This document shows positions 42,682 through 51,019 of a stretch of 64,000 nucleotides of DNA, piece after piece. The notes under the pieces are model-generated. The model saw only the letters and a list, made by a program, of their open reading frames with translations. It did not search any database and was not told the DNA's origin. Position 1 is the stretch's first letter. Each line of letters opens with the position of its first letter. The DNA is taken from contig NZ_JAAGLY010000001.1 in NCBI RefSeq assembly GCF_010548375.1, forward strand, positions 558,001-622,000. Direction: 5' to 3'. This stretch comes from Streptomyces sp. SID13726. GTDB lineage: Bacteria; Actinomycetota; Actinomycetes; Streptomycetales; Streptomycetaceae. Position numbers and translations under genes: made by a program.

Positions 42682-44373
42682 ATGCACCTGCCACCGGACG
42701 ACCACACCCTCAGCCCGCGCACCGGGTACACCCGCGCCCACTGGGAGGCCGCCGCCGACTCCCTGCTCGCCGCCGTGGAGCCGTACGCCACCGAGGACCG
42801 CGCCCTCTACCACTTCCCCGGCGACCACGGGAGCTGGTCCGGCCGCCTCTCCGACGGCCTGGAGGGCTACGCCCGTACGCTCCTGCTCGCCGCCTTCCGC
42901 CAGGACGAGACCGCGCTCCAGCGCTACGCCGAAGGCCTCGCCGCCGGAGTCTCCGGTGCCTGGCCGCGCATCGAGGACCGCAGCCAGCCGCTGGTGGAGG
43001 CCGCGTCGATCGCCTTCGCGCTGCGGATCACCAGGCCTCTGCTCTGGGACCGTCTGGACGACGCCGTACGGCAGCGCGCCGCGGCCTGGCTCTCCGACGC
43101 CCTGACCGCCGAGGCCTGGCCCTGCAACTGGGAGCTGTTCCCCGTCACGGTCGCCGGCTTCCTGGCCTCGGTGGGACACGAACCCGAGGCGTCCCGCAAG
43201 GCCATCGGGCGCGGCCTGGAGCGGATCGAGCAGTGGTACGTCGGCGAGGGCTGGTACACCGACGGCGACGGCCGCAAGTTCGACTACTACAACGGCTGGG
43301 CCATGCACCTCTACCCGGTGCTGCACGCCTGGCTGGCCCAGGACGACCGCCTCCTCGACCTGTACGGCGGCCGCCTCGCCCGCCATCTCGACGACTACGC
43401 CCGCCTGTTCGGCGCCGACGGCGCCCCCCTGCACCAGGGCCGCTCCCTCACCTACCGCTTCGCGACGACGGTCCCGCTGTGGCTGGGCGCACTGACCGGC
43501 CGCACCCCGCTGTCCCCGGGCGAGACCCGCCGACTGGCCTCCGGCGCCCTCAAGTACTTCCTGGACCGGGGCGCGGTGGACTCCCACGGCCTCCTCACCC
43601 TCGGCTGGCACGGCCCCAACCCGGCCGTCCTGCAAGGCTATTCGGGCCCGGCCTCCCCGTACTGGGCGAGCAAGGGCTTCCTCGGCCTGCTCCTCCCGGC
43701 CGACCACGAGGTCTGGACGGCGGTGGAGGAACCGGGCCCGGCGGAGCGCGCCGACGCCGTGACACCGGTGGCGCCCCCCAACTGGCTTCTCCAGTCCACC
43801 CGTTCCGACGGCCTGGTCCGCCTCCACAACCACGGCAGCGAGGACGTGCGCTACGACCCGTACTACACGCGGCTCGCGTACTCGACGGTGACGGAGCCCT
43901 CGTCGTCGTACGACAACAGCCTGATCGTGGGCGGGGATCCGAGCCGTACGGAGATCGAGCCGCTCGGCGTCGGCGAGGGCTGGGCGGCCTCACGGCACAC
44001 GGCGGGCACGGGCGCGCGGGTCTCCGCCGTCGTGCTCGCGCGCGAGGCCGTGGAGGTGCGGGTCTTCCTCGTGTCGGGCGCCGCGCCCGGGACGACGGTG
44101 CGGGTCACCGGATGGGCCCCGGGGGAAGGCGTCAGGTCCGAACTCCTGCCCGCCGTGGGCCTCGACGACGAGCTGACCGGCGTGACGGGAGACGGGGACA
44201 CCCTGTTCGTCGCGCTGGCCCGCCTCACCGGTGAGCCGGATGCCGAGCCTCTGGGGGAGACGGTGACCGTGCGGACCGCAGGCGCGGGGGAGTTGACGGT
44301 GGCGTGGAGCGGCGGGCCCGAGGTGCGGGTGCGGCTGGACGGAGCCGGGGTGGACATCGCCGCCGGGGGCTGA
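42682..44373 (+). CDS. DUF2264 protein (GH154-like)
   Basis: The protein has 563 residues from ATG 42682 and no signal peptide. The (alpha/alpha)-type helical domain contains YHFPGDHGSWSGRLSDGLEG, WPCNWELFPVTVAGFLAS and GDGRKFDYYNGWAMHLYPVL, and ends with a beta-sandwich. It matches DUF2264, some members of which are GH154 beta-glucuronidases acting on arabinogalactan or rhamnogalacturonan side chains. The intracellular location suggests it works on imported oligosaccharides. Specific activity is inferred from family and context. A terminator separates it from the acetylesterase. Confidence 0.78.
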   Translation: MHLPPDDHTLSPRTGYTRAHWEAAADSLLAAVEPYATEDRALYHFPGDHGSWSGRLSDGLEGYARTLLLAAFRQDETALQRYAEGLAAGVSGAWPRIEDRSQPLVEAASIAFALRITRPLLWDRLDDAVRQRAAAWLSDALTAEAWPCNWELFPVTVAGFLASVGHEPEASRKAIGRGLERIEQWYVGEGWYTDGDGRKFDYYNGWAMHLYPVLHAWLAQDDRLLDLYGGRLARHLDDYARLFGADGAPLHQGRSLTYRFATTVPLWLGALTGRTPLSPGETRRLASGALKYFLDRGAVDSHGLLTLGWHGPNPAVLQGYSGPASPYWASKGFLGLLLPADHEVWTAVEEPGPAERADAVTPVAPPNWLLQSTRSDGLVRLHNHGSEDVRYDPYYTRLAYSTVTEPSSSYDNSLIVGGDPSRTEIEPLGVGEGWAASRHTAGTGARVSAVVLAREAVEVRVFLVSGAAPGTTVRVTGWAPGEGVRSELLPAVGLDDELTGVTGDGDTLFVALARLTGEPDAEPLGETVTVRTAGAGELTVAWSGGPEVRVRLDGAGVDIAAGG

Positions 44374-44388
44374 GCCGTCTCGGGCAGT

Positions 44389-44652
44389 ATGGGGATCAGG
44401 GGCGGGAGAGACGAACTGGTTGAACTGCTGGGCCGGGCGGGGCTTGAAGTCGTGGGGGAGGGGCGGGTCGAGGAGGACCGGGGCGTCCGGCTCTTCCTCG
44501 CCGAGTCCTGCGGCGACGGTCCCGCTGCGGCTCGGCGCACTGACCGGCTGCTGCGCCAGGGTGCCGGATCGGCGGAGACCGCCGCCCGGAACCCGGCACT
44601 GCCCGTCGAGGTCATGCGGCGCATGGTCGAGTGGTTGAGCGTCAGGACCTGA
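44389..44652 (+). pseudogene. Possible remnant of a leucine-rich-repeat-variant (LRV) protein
   Basis: The 87-residue reading frame ends with AARNPALPVEVMRRMVE, characteristic of LRV repeats in Streptomyces proteins. The preceding SCGDG-PAAARRTDRLL lacks the repeat pattern, but the next frame gives VPLRLGALTG after SCGD, which does fit it. This suggests compensating frameshifts or a decayed fragment of a longer repeat protein. A genuine short hypothetical protein starting at ATG 44389 is the alternative. Confidence 0.4.
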
Positions 44653-44669
44653 CGCTCAGGGTTTGAGCC

Positions 44670-46112
44670 TCAGGGCTTGAGGCGGGCGATCCGCAGGCTC
44701 GTCGACGTCGGGGACGCGCCGTTCAGCGGGCCGGCGTACGTCGGTGTCACCGGCGCATATGCCCACACCAGCGTCCCGTCCTTCTGGACCGCGATGTCGC
44801 CGCTGATCCGCGCCGACACCACCTTGTCCGCGCTCTGGAACTTGCCGTTCCAGTCGATGAGACGGAAGTGGGTGCCCGTGAAGGTGCCGGTGCAGGTGCC
44901 GCTCGCGCACTTGGCGTTCTTCAGGGACTCCCAGGAGACGAGGAGGCGGTCCTTGCCGTACGGCGCCACGTGCACGTTGACGTGTTCGGTGGTCCTGGCC
45001 GCGGTGAGGTATAGCGCCTTGCCGGGACCGGAGTTGCGGTTCTTGAGGAAGGCCACGGCGACCTGGTGGGCGCCGGTGCTCGGCTTGACCGTCCAGCCGC
45101 GACCGCTCGAGTCGGCCGGGTTCTTCTTCGCGGACGCGGCACCCCGGGAGGCGAAGGCGGTCGCGTAACGGCCGGTGGCGGACCTCACCAGATCACCGGT
45201 GCGGCCCGGGAACGTACCGCCGCAGTACCCCGCCCAGCACTGCTCGCGCTGCACCACGGGAGCCACGTCCGGAGCGCCGATGCCCGTCGACACGAACAGC
45301 CCCGAACGCCAGTCGTCGAAGCAGAGGGAGGTGAAGTCGCCGGTGGTCTCGGCGTGCAGGGCGATGCCTTCGTTGTGACTGCACCCCCAGCCCCAACCCC
45401 CGCTCAGCTTCGCGCCCTTGGCGCTGACGTACGTCAACTTGTCCCCGAAGTGACCGTCCGCGAAGCCGCCCGCGCCGTGCACGACGAAGTAGGCGCCGTA
45501 CTTCGAGCCGTTCCAGGTGAGTTGGCCGTCGAGCGTGGGGGAGGTGTCGTGGGAGGCGGTGCCGGTGAGCTTGGTCCGGAACGTCTGCTTGCCGTTCGTG
45601 TACCGCACGATCGCGGCCGCCGTCTCCTTCCACTTGTTGGTGTCGGCGACCCGGGTGAGCAGCGCGAAGCCGTCGTTGTGCGCGACCAGCCCGCCGACCT
45701 CCTTCGTCCCCTTGACGACGGTGTCCGCCTCCGAGCGCTTCCCGGTGGCGGTCAGCGGGGTGACGTGGACGCCGTCCGAGGCGGGCCACGCCATGCGCAG
45801 GGTGCCGTTCGGGGCGACCGCGGTCGCGGTCCGGGTCCACTCCCGGGTGTTGTTGTAACCGGCGGACAGATAGGGGAACTTGGCGGACAGCGTCACCGCC
45901 GTGGTGGTCGGGGCGAGCGCCGGAGCGGTGGCCGCGCCGGCCGTGGCGTACCAGGCGCCGACCAGCGCGGCGGTCGCGGCGAGCCCGGCGATCATGGGCC
46001 TACGTGCCGCACGGACCCGGCGGTGACGGGTGCGGGGCGTGTCGCGCGGGCTGTCGCCCGGCAGGGCACCCGGTGTGGCGCCGTCGAGCGGCGTGCGTCT
46101 TGCGGAAGTCAT
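44670..46112 (-). CDS. Secreted or anchored protein of unknown function, beta-propeller-like
   Basis: The protein has 480 residues. An arginine-rich cytosolic N-terminus (RHRRVRAARRP) leads to one hydrophobic span (MIAGLAATAALVGAWYATAG) that is either an uncleaved signal anchor or a long signal peptide. The exported part has repeated short beta-strand units (GTLRMAWPASDGVHVTPLTA; GDIAVQKDGTLVWAYAP), suggesting a beta-propeller, and several cysteines, including CWAGYCGG and CASGTCTG. I do not recognise the family. It follows the putative LRV fragment convergently. Confidence 0.7.
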   Translation of the reverse strand: MTSARRTPLDGATPGALPGDSPRDTPRTRHRRVRAARRPMIAGLAATAALVGAWYATAGAATAPALAPTTTAVTLSAKFPYLSAGYNNTREWTRTATAVAPNGTLRMAWPASDGVHVTPLTATGKRSEADTVVKGTKEVGGLVAHNDGFALLTRVADTNKWKETAAAIVRYTNGKQTFRTKLTGTASHDTSPTLDGQLTWNGSKYGAYFVVHGAGGFADGHFGDKLTYVSAKGAKLSGGWGWGCSHNEGIALHAETTGDFTSLCFDDWRSGLFVSTGIGAPDVAPVVQREQCWAGYCGGTFPGRTGDLVRSATGRYATAFASRGAASAKKNPADSSGRGWTVKPSTGAHQVAVAFLKNRNSGPGKALYLTAARTTEHVNVHVAPYGKDRLLVSWESLKNAKCASGTCTGTFTGTHFRLIDWNGKFQSADKVVSARISGDIAVQKDGTLVWAYAPVTPTYAGPLNGASPTSTSLRIARLKP

Positions 46113-46189
46113 ACCCCCAGGTCGCCGCGGCGGGCACGAAGGTTGCCGCGGACCTTGCCATGATCAAACGCCGCCCGGAGAATCCCCGC

Positions 46190-46561
46190 ATGACCTCCAC
46201 CATCCGCCACACCACCGTCGACTGCGCCGACGCCTACGCCCTCGCCGACTTCTGGTCCAAGGTGCTGGGCCAACCGCTGCACGAGGAGGACCGGCCCGGC
46301 GACGAGGAGACCCTGATCGAGGCCGCGGGCCTGCTCTTCGTCACCGTCCCGGAGGCCAAGGCCGGCAAGAACCGCCTGCACTTCGACCTCCAGCCCCAGG
46401 ACGTCACCCGTGACGAGGAGGTCGCCCGCCTGCTCACCCTGGGCGCCACGCTCCTCGACGACCAGCGCACCGGCGACGGCAAGGGCTGGGTCGTCCTCAC
46501 CGACCCGGAGGGCAACGAGTTCTGCGTGGAGCGCAGCGCGGCGGAACGGGCGGCCGGCTGA
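46190..46561 (+). CDS. VOC-superfamily protein
   Basis: The protein has 123 residues from ATG 46190, with GGAG nine bases upstream. It reads IRHTTVDCADAYALADFWSK at the start and LTDPEGNEFCVER at the end, one vicinal-oxygen-chelate unit with the metal-ligand His and the closing Glu-containing motif retained, and NRLHFDLQPQD in the middle. The fold occurs in glyoxalases, dioxygenases and antibiotic-binding proteins; the substrate is unknown. It converges with an alpha/beta hydrolase gene. Confidence 0.85.
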   Translation: MTSTIRHTTVDCADAYALADFWSKVLGQPLHEEDRPGDEETLIEAAGLLFVTVPEAKAGKNRLHFDLQPQDVTRDEEVARLLTLGATLLDDQRTGDGKGWVVLTDPEGNEFCVERSAAERAAG

Positions 46562-46576
46562 ACCCGCCCGCCCCCG

Positions 46577-47356
46577 TCAGGACCCGAGCAGCGTCTTCGT
46601 GAGCCGCTCCGCGAACTCCACCGGCCGCTGCACGATCCCGATGTGCCCGCCCGGGAACTCGGCGAAGCCGGCCTTCAGGTCCTCGGCGAGGAACTCGGCC
46701 GTGCGGTAAAGGAGTTGGCCACGGGAATCGGTGCCGGCGGCGAGGGTGAGGCGGGGCCGTGAGGGTCCCGCCTCGGGGACGTAGGAGGTGAAGGGCCGCA
46801 GGACGTGCGCGAGGAAGAGCGCCATGGGACTGCTCAACTCCTCTTCTCCGGACAGGGGTTGACCGGCGGGCAGCTCGCCGGGCGCCCGCTCCTCCAGTAC
46901 GGCGGTCATGAGGGCGCCGGCCGCCGCCGGACCCTTGGCCCGGTAGACGTCGTACACCTCCCGGAACGCGGCCTGTTGCCGCTCCCCGTCCGGCAACACG
47001 CCCACGCACGGCGGCTCGTGGGCGACGACGTGCCGCAGGCGTCCGGGGTGCCGGGCGAGCAGGTCGAGGGCGACGATGCCGCCGGAGCTGGTGCCGAGGA
47101 CGTACGCCGACTCGCCCTCCCGGAGCGTCGCGTCGAGCACCCGCCGCGCGCCGTCGCTCCAGTCCCGCACCCGCTGGTCCCCGACGGGTTCGCCGAGGCG
47201 GCCGTGGGCGAGGCCGAGATGGTCGTACGTGACGACGGTGAAGTGCCCGGCCAGCGCCTCCGTGGCCGGACCGAGGCCCATGGGGTGGCCCGCGCCGCCG
47301 GGGAGCAGCAGCAGTAGGGGGCCGTGGCCGGTGATGTCGTGGTGCGGGTCGGTCAT
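46577..47356 (-). CDS. Alpha/beta hydrolase
   Basis: The protein has 259 residues from ATG 47356, whose start overlaps the stop of the TetR gene (ATGA). Motifs: GHGPLLLLLPGGAGHPMGLG (oxyanion loop), VLGTSSGGIVALDLL (nucleophile elbow, Ser in TSSGG) and EFPGGHIGIVQRP (catalytic His). No signal peptide. Translational coupling to TetR implies that this hydrolase is the regulator's main target; the substrate is unknown. Confidence 0.85.
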   Translation of the reverse strand: MTDPHHDITGHGPLLLLLPGGAGHPMGLGPATEALAGHFTVVTYDHLGLAHGRLGEPVGDQRVRDWSDGARRVLDATLREGESAYVLGTSSGGIVALDLLARHPGRLRHVVAHEPPCVGVLPDGERQQAAFREVYDVYRAKGPAAAGALMTAVLEERAPGELPAGQPLSGEEELSSPMALFLAHVLRPFTSYVPEAGPSRPRLTLAAGTDSRGQLLYRTAEFLAEDLKAGFAEFPGGHIGIVQRPVEFAERLTKTLLGS

Positions 47357-47946
47357 GGTGCGTCTCCTCCTGGGGCGGGCTGGGGCCAGTTCGTGAGCGC
47401 CACGTGCAGGGCGTCGACCGCCCGGTCCCACGACTTCTGTACGTCGCGGGCGGCGCCGAAGCCGCCCGCCGACTCCAGGGCGCAGTAGCCGTGGAAGGCG
47501 GCGCGCAGCAGGCGTACGGCGTCGGTGAGGTCGGGTTCGGCGAGGCCGTAGGCGCGGAGCATGCCGTAGGTGATCTCGGCGGTGCGGTGGAAGGCGGGGG
47601 TGTTCGCGATCAGCGCCTGGTCGACGCGGACCTGGGTGGCCGCGTAGCGCCCGGGATGCGCGAGGGCGTACTCCCGGTAGGCCCCCGCGAACGCGGCCAG
47701 CGCGTCCTTCCCGGCCCTCCCCGCCACGGCCACCGCGATCCGGTCGATCATCTCGCCACCGGCGAGCAGCGTGACCCTCGTGCGCAGGTCCTGGAGGTTC
47801 CTGACGTGCGAGTAGAGGCTCGCGTCCTTCACGCCGAAGCGCTTGGCGAGGGCGGCGAGGGTGACGTTCTCGAAGCCGATCTCGTCGGCGAGGTCGGCCG
47901 CCGCTTCGGTGAGGCGGTCGGGGGTGAGGCCTGCGCGGGGGACCAT
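47353..47946 (-). CDS. TetR-family regulator (WHG-type C-terminus)
   Basis: The protein has 197 residues. The helix-turn-helix reads VTLAALAKRFGVKDASLYSH and the C-terminal half has the hydrophobic ligand pocket pattern of TetR_C_33/WHG proteins (RAAFHGYCALESAGGFG). The gene is coupled to the downstream hydrolase. A palindrome CCTAGG-ACT-CCTAGG lies 14 bp upstream of its start and is the likely operator, so the regulator probably represses its own two-gene operon. Confidence 0.9.
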   Translation of the reverse strand: MVPRAGLTPDRLTEAAADLADEIGFENVTLAALAKRFGVKDASLYSHVRNLQDLRTRVTLLAGGEMIDRIAVAVAGRAGKDALAAFAGAYREYALAHPGRYAATQVRVDQALIANTPAFHRTAEITYGMLRAYGLAEPDLTDAVRLLRAAFHGYCALESAGGFGAARDVQKSWDRAVDALHVALTNWPQPAPGGDAP

Positions 47947-47960
47947 GTGTGCTCCGTAAG

Positions 47961-47975
47961 CCTAGGACTCCTAGG
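47961..47975. promoter_or_regulatory. Palindromic operator upstream of TetR gene
   Basis: CCTAGG (47961-47966) and CCTAGG (47970-47975) flank three bases, forming a 15-bp palindrome immediately upstream of the TetR-hydrolase operon. Its position beside the start fits an autorepressor site. Confidence 0.65.
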
Positions 47976-47998
47976 TAATGTACTGGACCGCACAGGAA

Positions 47999-48028
47999 AA
48001 GGCCCCGGATTTTTGGGTCCGGGGCCTT
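47999..48028 (-). terminator. Terminator of the esterase gene
   Basis: AAGGCCCCGGA pairs with TCCGGGGCCTT across an eight-base loop. On the minus strand the hairpin is followed by TTTT, so it ends transcription of the gene at 48050-49015. Confidence 0.8.
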
Positions 48029-48049
48029 CGGGAAGCGGGTAGACGCAGG

Positions 48050-49015
48050 TCAGACGGTTCCGAGTGCCGTCCGCAGGGTGCTGATCGCCTGGGCGATGGC
48101 CGCCTCCGCAGCGTGCGTCTCCCGGAGCGCGTCGAGCATCACGAAGTCGTGGATGATGCCCTGGTAGCGGACCGCGGTGACCGGGACGCCGGCCTCGCGG
48201 AGCTTGTTCGCGTACGCCTCGCCCTCGTCGCGCAGGACGTCTGCCTCGGCGGTGACGACCAGGGCCGGGGGCAGGTCGCGGAGCTGGTCGACGGAGGCGC
48301 GCAGGGGGCTCGCGGTGATCTCGGCGCGCTGCTTCTCGTCGGTCGTGTACTGGTCCCAGAACCACTGCATGGCGTCCCGGCGCAGGAAGTAGCCCTCGCT
48401 GAACCGGTGGTACGAGCCGGTGTCGAAGCTCGCGTCGGTCACCGGGTAGAAGAGGACCTGCTGGACGAGCGGGACGTCCCCGCGCTCCTTGGCCATCAGG
48501 GTCAGCGCGGCGGTCATGTTGCCGCCGACGGAGTCACCGGCCACGGCGATACGGCCGGCGTCCAGGCCCTTGGCGGCGCCCTGCTCCACGACCCACTTCG
48601 CCACCGCGTAGTTCTGCTCGACGGCGACCGGGTAGCGGGCCTCGGGGGAGAGGTCGTACTCGGGGAAGACGACCGCGGCGCCGGTGCCGACGGCGAGTTC
48701 GCGGACCAGGCGGTCGTGGGTGTGGGCATTGCCGAAGACCCAGCCCGCGCCGTGGATGTAGATCACCACCGGGAGGGTGCCGGTGGCGCCGGCCGGACGG
48801 ACGATCCGCGCCCGGACAGTGCCCGTCGGGCCGCCCTCGACGGTCACCCACTCCTCGTCGACCGCCGGCTTCGCGATCTCGCCCGACTGCACCTCGTCGA
48901 CCGTCTTGCGGCCCTCGACGGGTCCGAGATCGAAGAGGTACGGCGGGTTCGCGGTGGCCTCGGCGAAGGCCTGGGCGGCGGGTTCGAGAACGGGGCGGGG
49001 GGTGCTGTCGCTCAT
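48050..49015 (-). CDS. Hormone-sensitive-lipase-type esterase
   Basis: The protein has 321 residues from ATG 49015, with GGAGA six bases upstream. Motifs: oxyanion loop VVIYIHGAGWVFGN (88-91), nucleophile AVAGDSVGGN (Ser162), acid in VVTAEADVLRDEG and His in GIIHDFVML. It hydrolyses esters in the cytosol; the physiological substrate is unknown. It is divergent from an OhrR-like regulator with a shared palindromic operator, so it is probably controlled by a redox- or ligand-sensing repressor. Confidence 0.88.
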   Translation of the reverse strand: MSDSTPRPVLEPAAQAFAEATANPPYLFDLGPVEGRKTVDEVQSGEIAKPAVDEEWVTVEGGPTGTVRARIVRPAGATGTLPVVIYIHGAGWVFGNAHTHDRLVRELAVGTGAAVVFPEYDLSPEARYPVAVEQNYAVAKWVVEQGAAKGLDAGRIAVAGDSVGGNMTAALTLMAKERGDVPLVQQVLFYPVTDASFDTGSYHRFSEGYFLRRDAMQWFWDQYTTDEKQRAEITASPLRASVDQLRDLPPALVVTAEADVLRDEGEAYANKLREAGVPVTAVRYQGIIHDFVMLDALRETHAAEAAIAQAISTLRTALGTV

Positions 49016-49101
49016 GACGATCTCCTCGGATCGGATACCGCGGGTGTGGACGGCCTGCGGGTTCGGCCGGTGGCGGCATGCCGACAACAGTAGCGGGCGA
49101 T

Positions 49102-49119
49102 TTAGTCGTGCACAACTAA
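49102..49119. promoter_or_regulatory. 18-bp palindromic operator in the esterase/OhrR-like promoter
   Basis: The sequence TTAGTCGTGCACAACTAA is palindromic except for one base pair. It is A/T-rich relative to its surroundings, lies between the divergent genes, and fits a MarR-family dimer site. Confidence 0.75.
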
Positions 49120-49187
49120 TTCGTGCTCGATAGAATCGGGGAGACTCGGACGGATACGGTGGAGGCACCAGGGAGAGGAGTCGTTCC

Positions 49188-49643
49188 GTGAGTACATCCG
49201 CAGGTGAGCGGGGCGAGGCGTCCCTGCTCCTGGACGACCAGCTGTGCTTCGCGCTCTACGCGGCGTCGCGAGCGGTCACCGCGCGCTATCGCCCCCTCCT
49301 CGACGAGCTGGGCCTGACCTACCCCCAGTACCTGGTCCTGCTGGTCCTCTGGGAACGGGACTCGATCTCCGTACGCGACCTGGGTACGGCCCTCCAGCTG
49401 GAGTCCAGCACCCTGTCCCCGCTCCTCAAGCGCCTGGAGACGGCCGGCCTGCTCAGCCGGGAACGCCGCCCGGAGGACGAGCGCTCGGTCGCCATCCGCC
49501 TCACGGACGCGGGGGCGAGCCTTCGGGAACGCGCACGCGCAGTCCCGCCGGCGATCGCGGACGCGATGGGGCTCACGCCCGAACAGGACGCTCTGGCCAA
49601 GCAGTTGCTGCGGTTGATCGCCGACAACGTGGGTGCGGCCTGA
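49188..49643 (+). CDS. MarR-family regulator of the OhrR type
   Basis: The protein has 151 residues. It has LLLDDQLCFALYAASRAVTA near the N-terminus; Cys20 is in the position of the peroxide-reactive cysteine of OhrR repressors. The wing-helix is TYPQYLVLLVLWERDSISVR and the recognition region STLSPLLKRLETAGLLSRER. OhrR normally controls the organic hydroperoxide reductase ohr; no ohr gene is present here, and the divergent neighbour is an esterase instead. Confidence 0.85.
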   Translation: MSTSAGERGEASLLLDDQLCFALYAASRAVTARYRPLLDELGLTYPQYLVLLVLWERDSISVRDLGTALQLESSTLSPLLKRLETAGLLSRERRPEDERSVAIRLTDAGASLRERARAVPPAIADAMGLTPEQDALAKQLLRLIADNVGAA

Positions 49644-49747
49644 CGCCGGTCGCCATGCGCGGGGTCGGACCGCGATCCGCCTGACCGTAAATCGGTTGGG
49701 CGTCTCCCTCGGTGCTCCTAAGGTTGCCGGGGCACCGAGGGAGGCGC

Positions 49748-50998
49748 ATGGCGTACGAGGCTCAGCGGGACGGCAGGACGGGCAAGTCCCCTTCGTCCGG
49801 GGACCCTTCGCCCCCGCTGTGGCGGCAGCGGGACTTCGCCGTCTTCTGGGCCGCCCAGACTCTCTCCTTCCTCGGTGACTCCTTCGCGCTGATCGCCCTG
49901 CCGCTGCTGGTGCTGGAAGCGACCGGGTCCCTCGCGCGGATGGGGCTGCTGACGGCGGTGGGCGGGGCGGCAGCGGTTGTCGCCGCCGTGTTCGCGGGCG
50001 TGGTGGTGGACCGGGTCGACCGGCGTAGGCTGCTCATCGGGTGTGACCTCGTGCGCATGGTGCTGTACGGGGTGATCCCGGTGGTGTGGCTGTTCGGGCC
50101 GCGGGTGTGGCTGCTCTACGCGGTGCTGCCGGTGTGCGAGGCCGTCGGGATGCTGTTCGCCGTCGGGTACGTGACCGTCGTACGGAGCCTGGTCGGGACG
50201 GCGCAACTCACCGAGGCCAACGGCCGGTTGAACGCGACCGCCGCCGCGGCCGGGGTGCTCGGGCCGGTCTGCGCGGGAGTCGTGGCGGCCTGGACCGGGC
50301 CCGCCACCGCGATCGGAGTGGACGCGGCGAGCTTCGGGGTGTCGGCGCTGTGCACGCTCTTCGTACGGTTCCGGACCCGCGCCGCCGAAGCCCCCGAACG
50401 GACCAACCTGTGGCGGGACTTGCGCACCGGAGCGGCCTTCCTGCGCCGGCACCCGGTGCTGCGCTCCCTCACCGCGCTGCTGTTCGTGTTCAGCTTCCTC
50501 ACCCTCGGCCTCAACGACCTGGTCATCTACCACCTCAAGCACGACCTCGGCCACGACGACGGCACGGTCGGCACCGTCATGGCCGTCGGCGCGCTCGGCA
50601 CCATCACCGGGGCGCTGCTGGTGGCCCGGGTCCGCCGGTGGTTCGGCTTCGGCGCGGTCTGGACCGGCTCGGTCGCGATGTGCGGGCTGGCCTTCGCCGG
50701 GATCGGCTGGGCCCAGGGCGTCCCCGCCGTCGCGATCCTGTGCGCCCTCTTCCTCGCCGGCGGCGGCATGGCGGGCACCTGCTCCATGTCCCTGCGCCAG
50801 GAGGTCACCCCCGAACCCCTCCTCGGCCGAGTCACCTCAGCCTTCTGGACCCTCCACTACGCCGCGGCCCCCCTCGGCGCCGCCACCCTCACCTGGGCCG
50901 CCGAACACCAGGGCACAGCCCCGGTGGGCCTGGCAGCGGGCGCCTGCTGCGTCCTCATCGCCTGCGCGGCCCTCCTGACACCGATCCGCCGGGCCTGA
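49748..50998 (+). CDS. Major-facilitator-superfamily transporter
   Basis: The protein has 416 residues from ATG 49748, with GGGAGG three to four bases upstream. It has about 12 membrane segments (FAVFWAAQTLSFLGDSFALI; VAAVFAGVVVDRVDRRRLL), including the loop motif VVDRVDRRR between helices 2 and 3. It resembles MFS_3-type multidrug or macrolide exporters. The start to 49712 is less likely. The cargo is unknown. Confidence 0.85.
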   Translation: MAYEAQRDGRTGKSPSSGDPSPPLWRQRDFAVFWAAQTLSFLGDSFALIALPLLVLEATGSLARMGLLTAVGGAAAVVAAVFAGVVVDRVDRRRLLIGCDLVRMVLYGVIPVVWLFGPRVWLLYAVLPVCEAVGMLFAVGYVTVVRSLVGTAQLTEANGRLNATAAAAGVLGPVCAGVVAAWTGPATAIGVDAASFGVSALCTLFVRFRTRAAEAPERTNLWRDLRTGAAFLRRHPVLRSLTALLFVFSFLTLGLNDLVIYHLKHDLGHDDGTVGTVMAVGALGTITGALLVARVRRWFGFGAVWTGSVAMCGLAFAGIGWAQGVPAVAILCALFLAGGGMAGTCSMSLRQEVTPEPLLGRVTSAFWTLHYAAAPLGAATLTWAAEHQGTAPVGLAAGACCVLIACAALLTPIRRA

Positions 50999-51019
50999 CA
51001 CCGCCCGGCTCCCGTAGCC

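Noticed and set aside
47832..47842. AAGCGCTT copy near 47835
   Set aside because: It lies in the TetR coding sequence (Lys-Arg-Phe) and is likely a chance occurrence.
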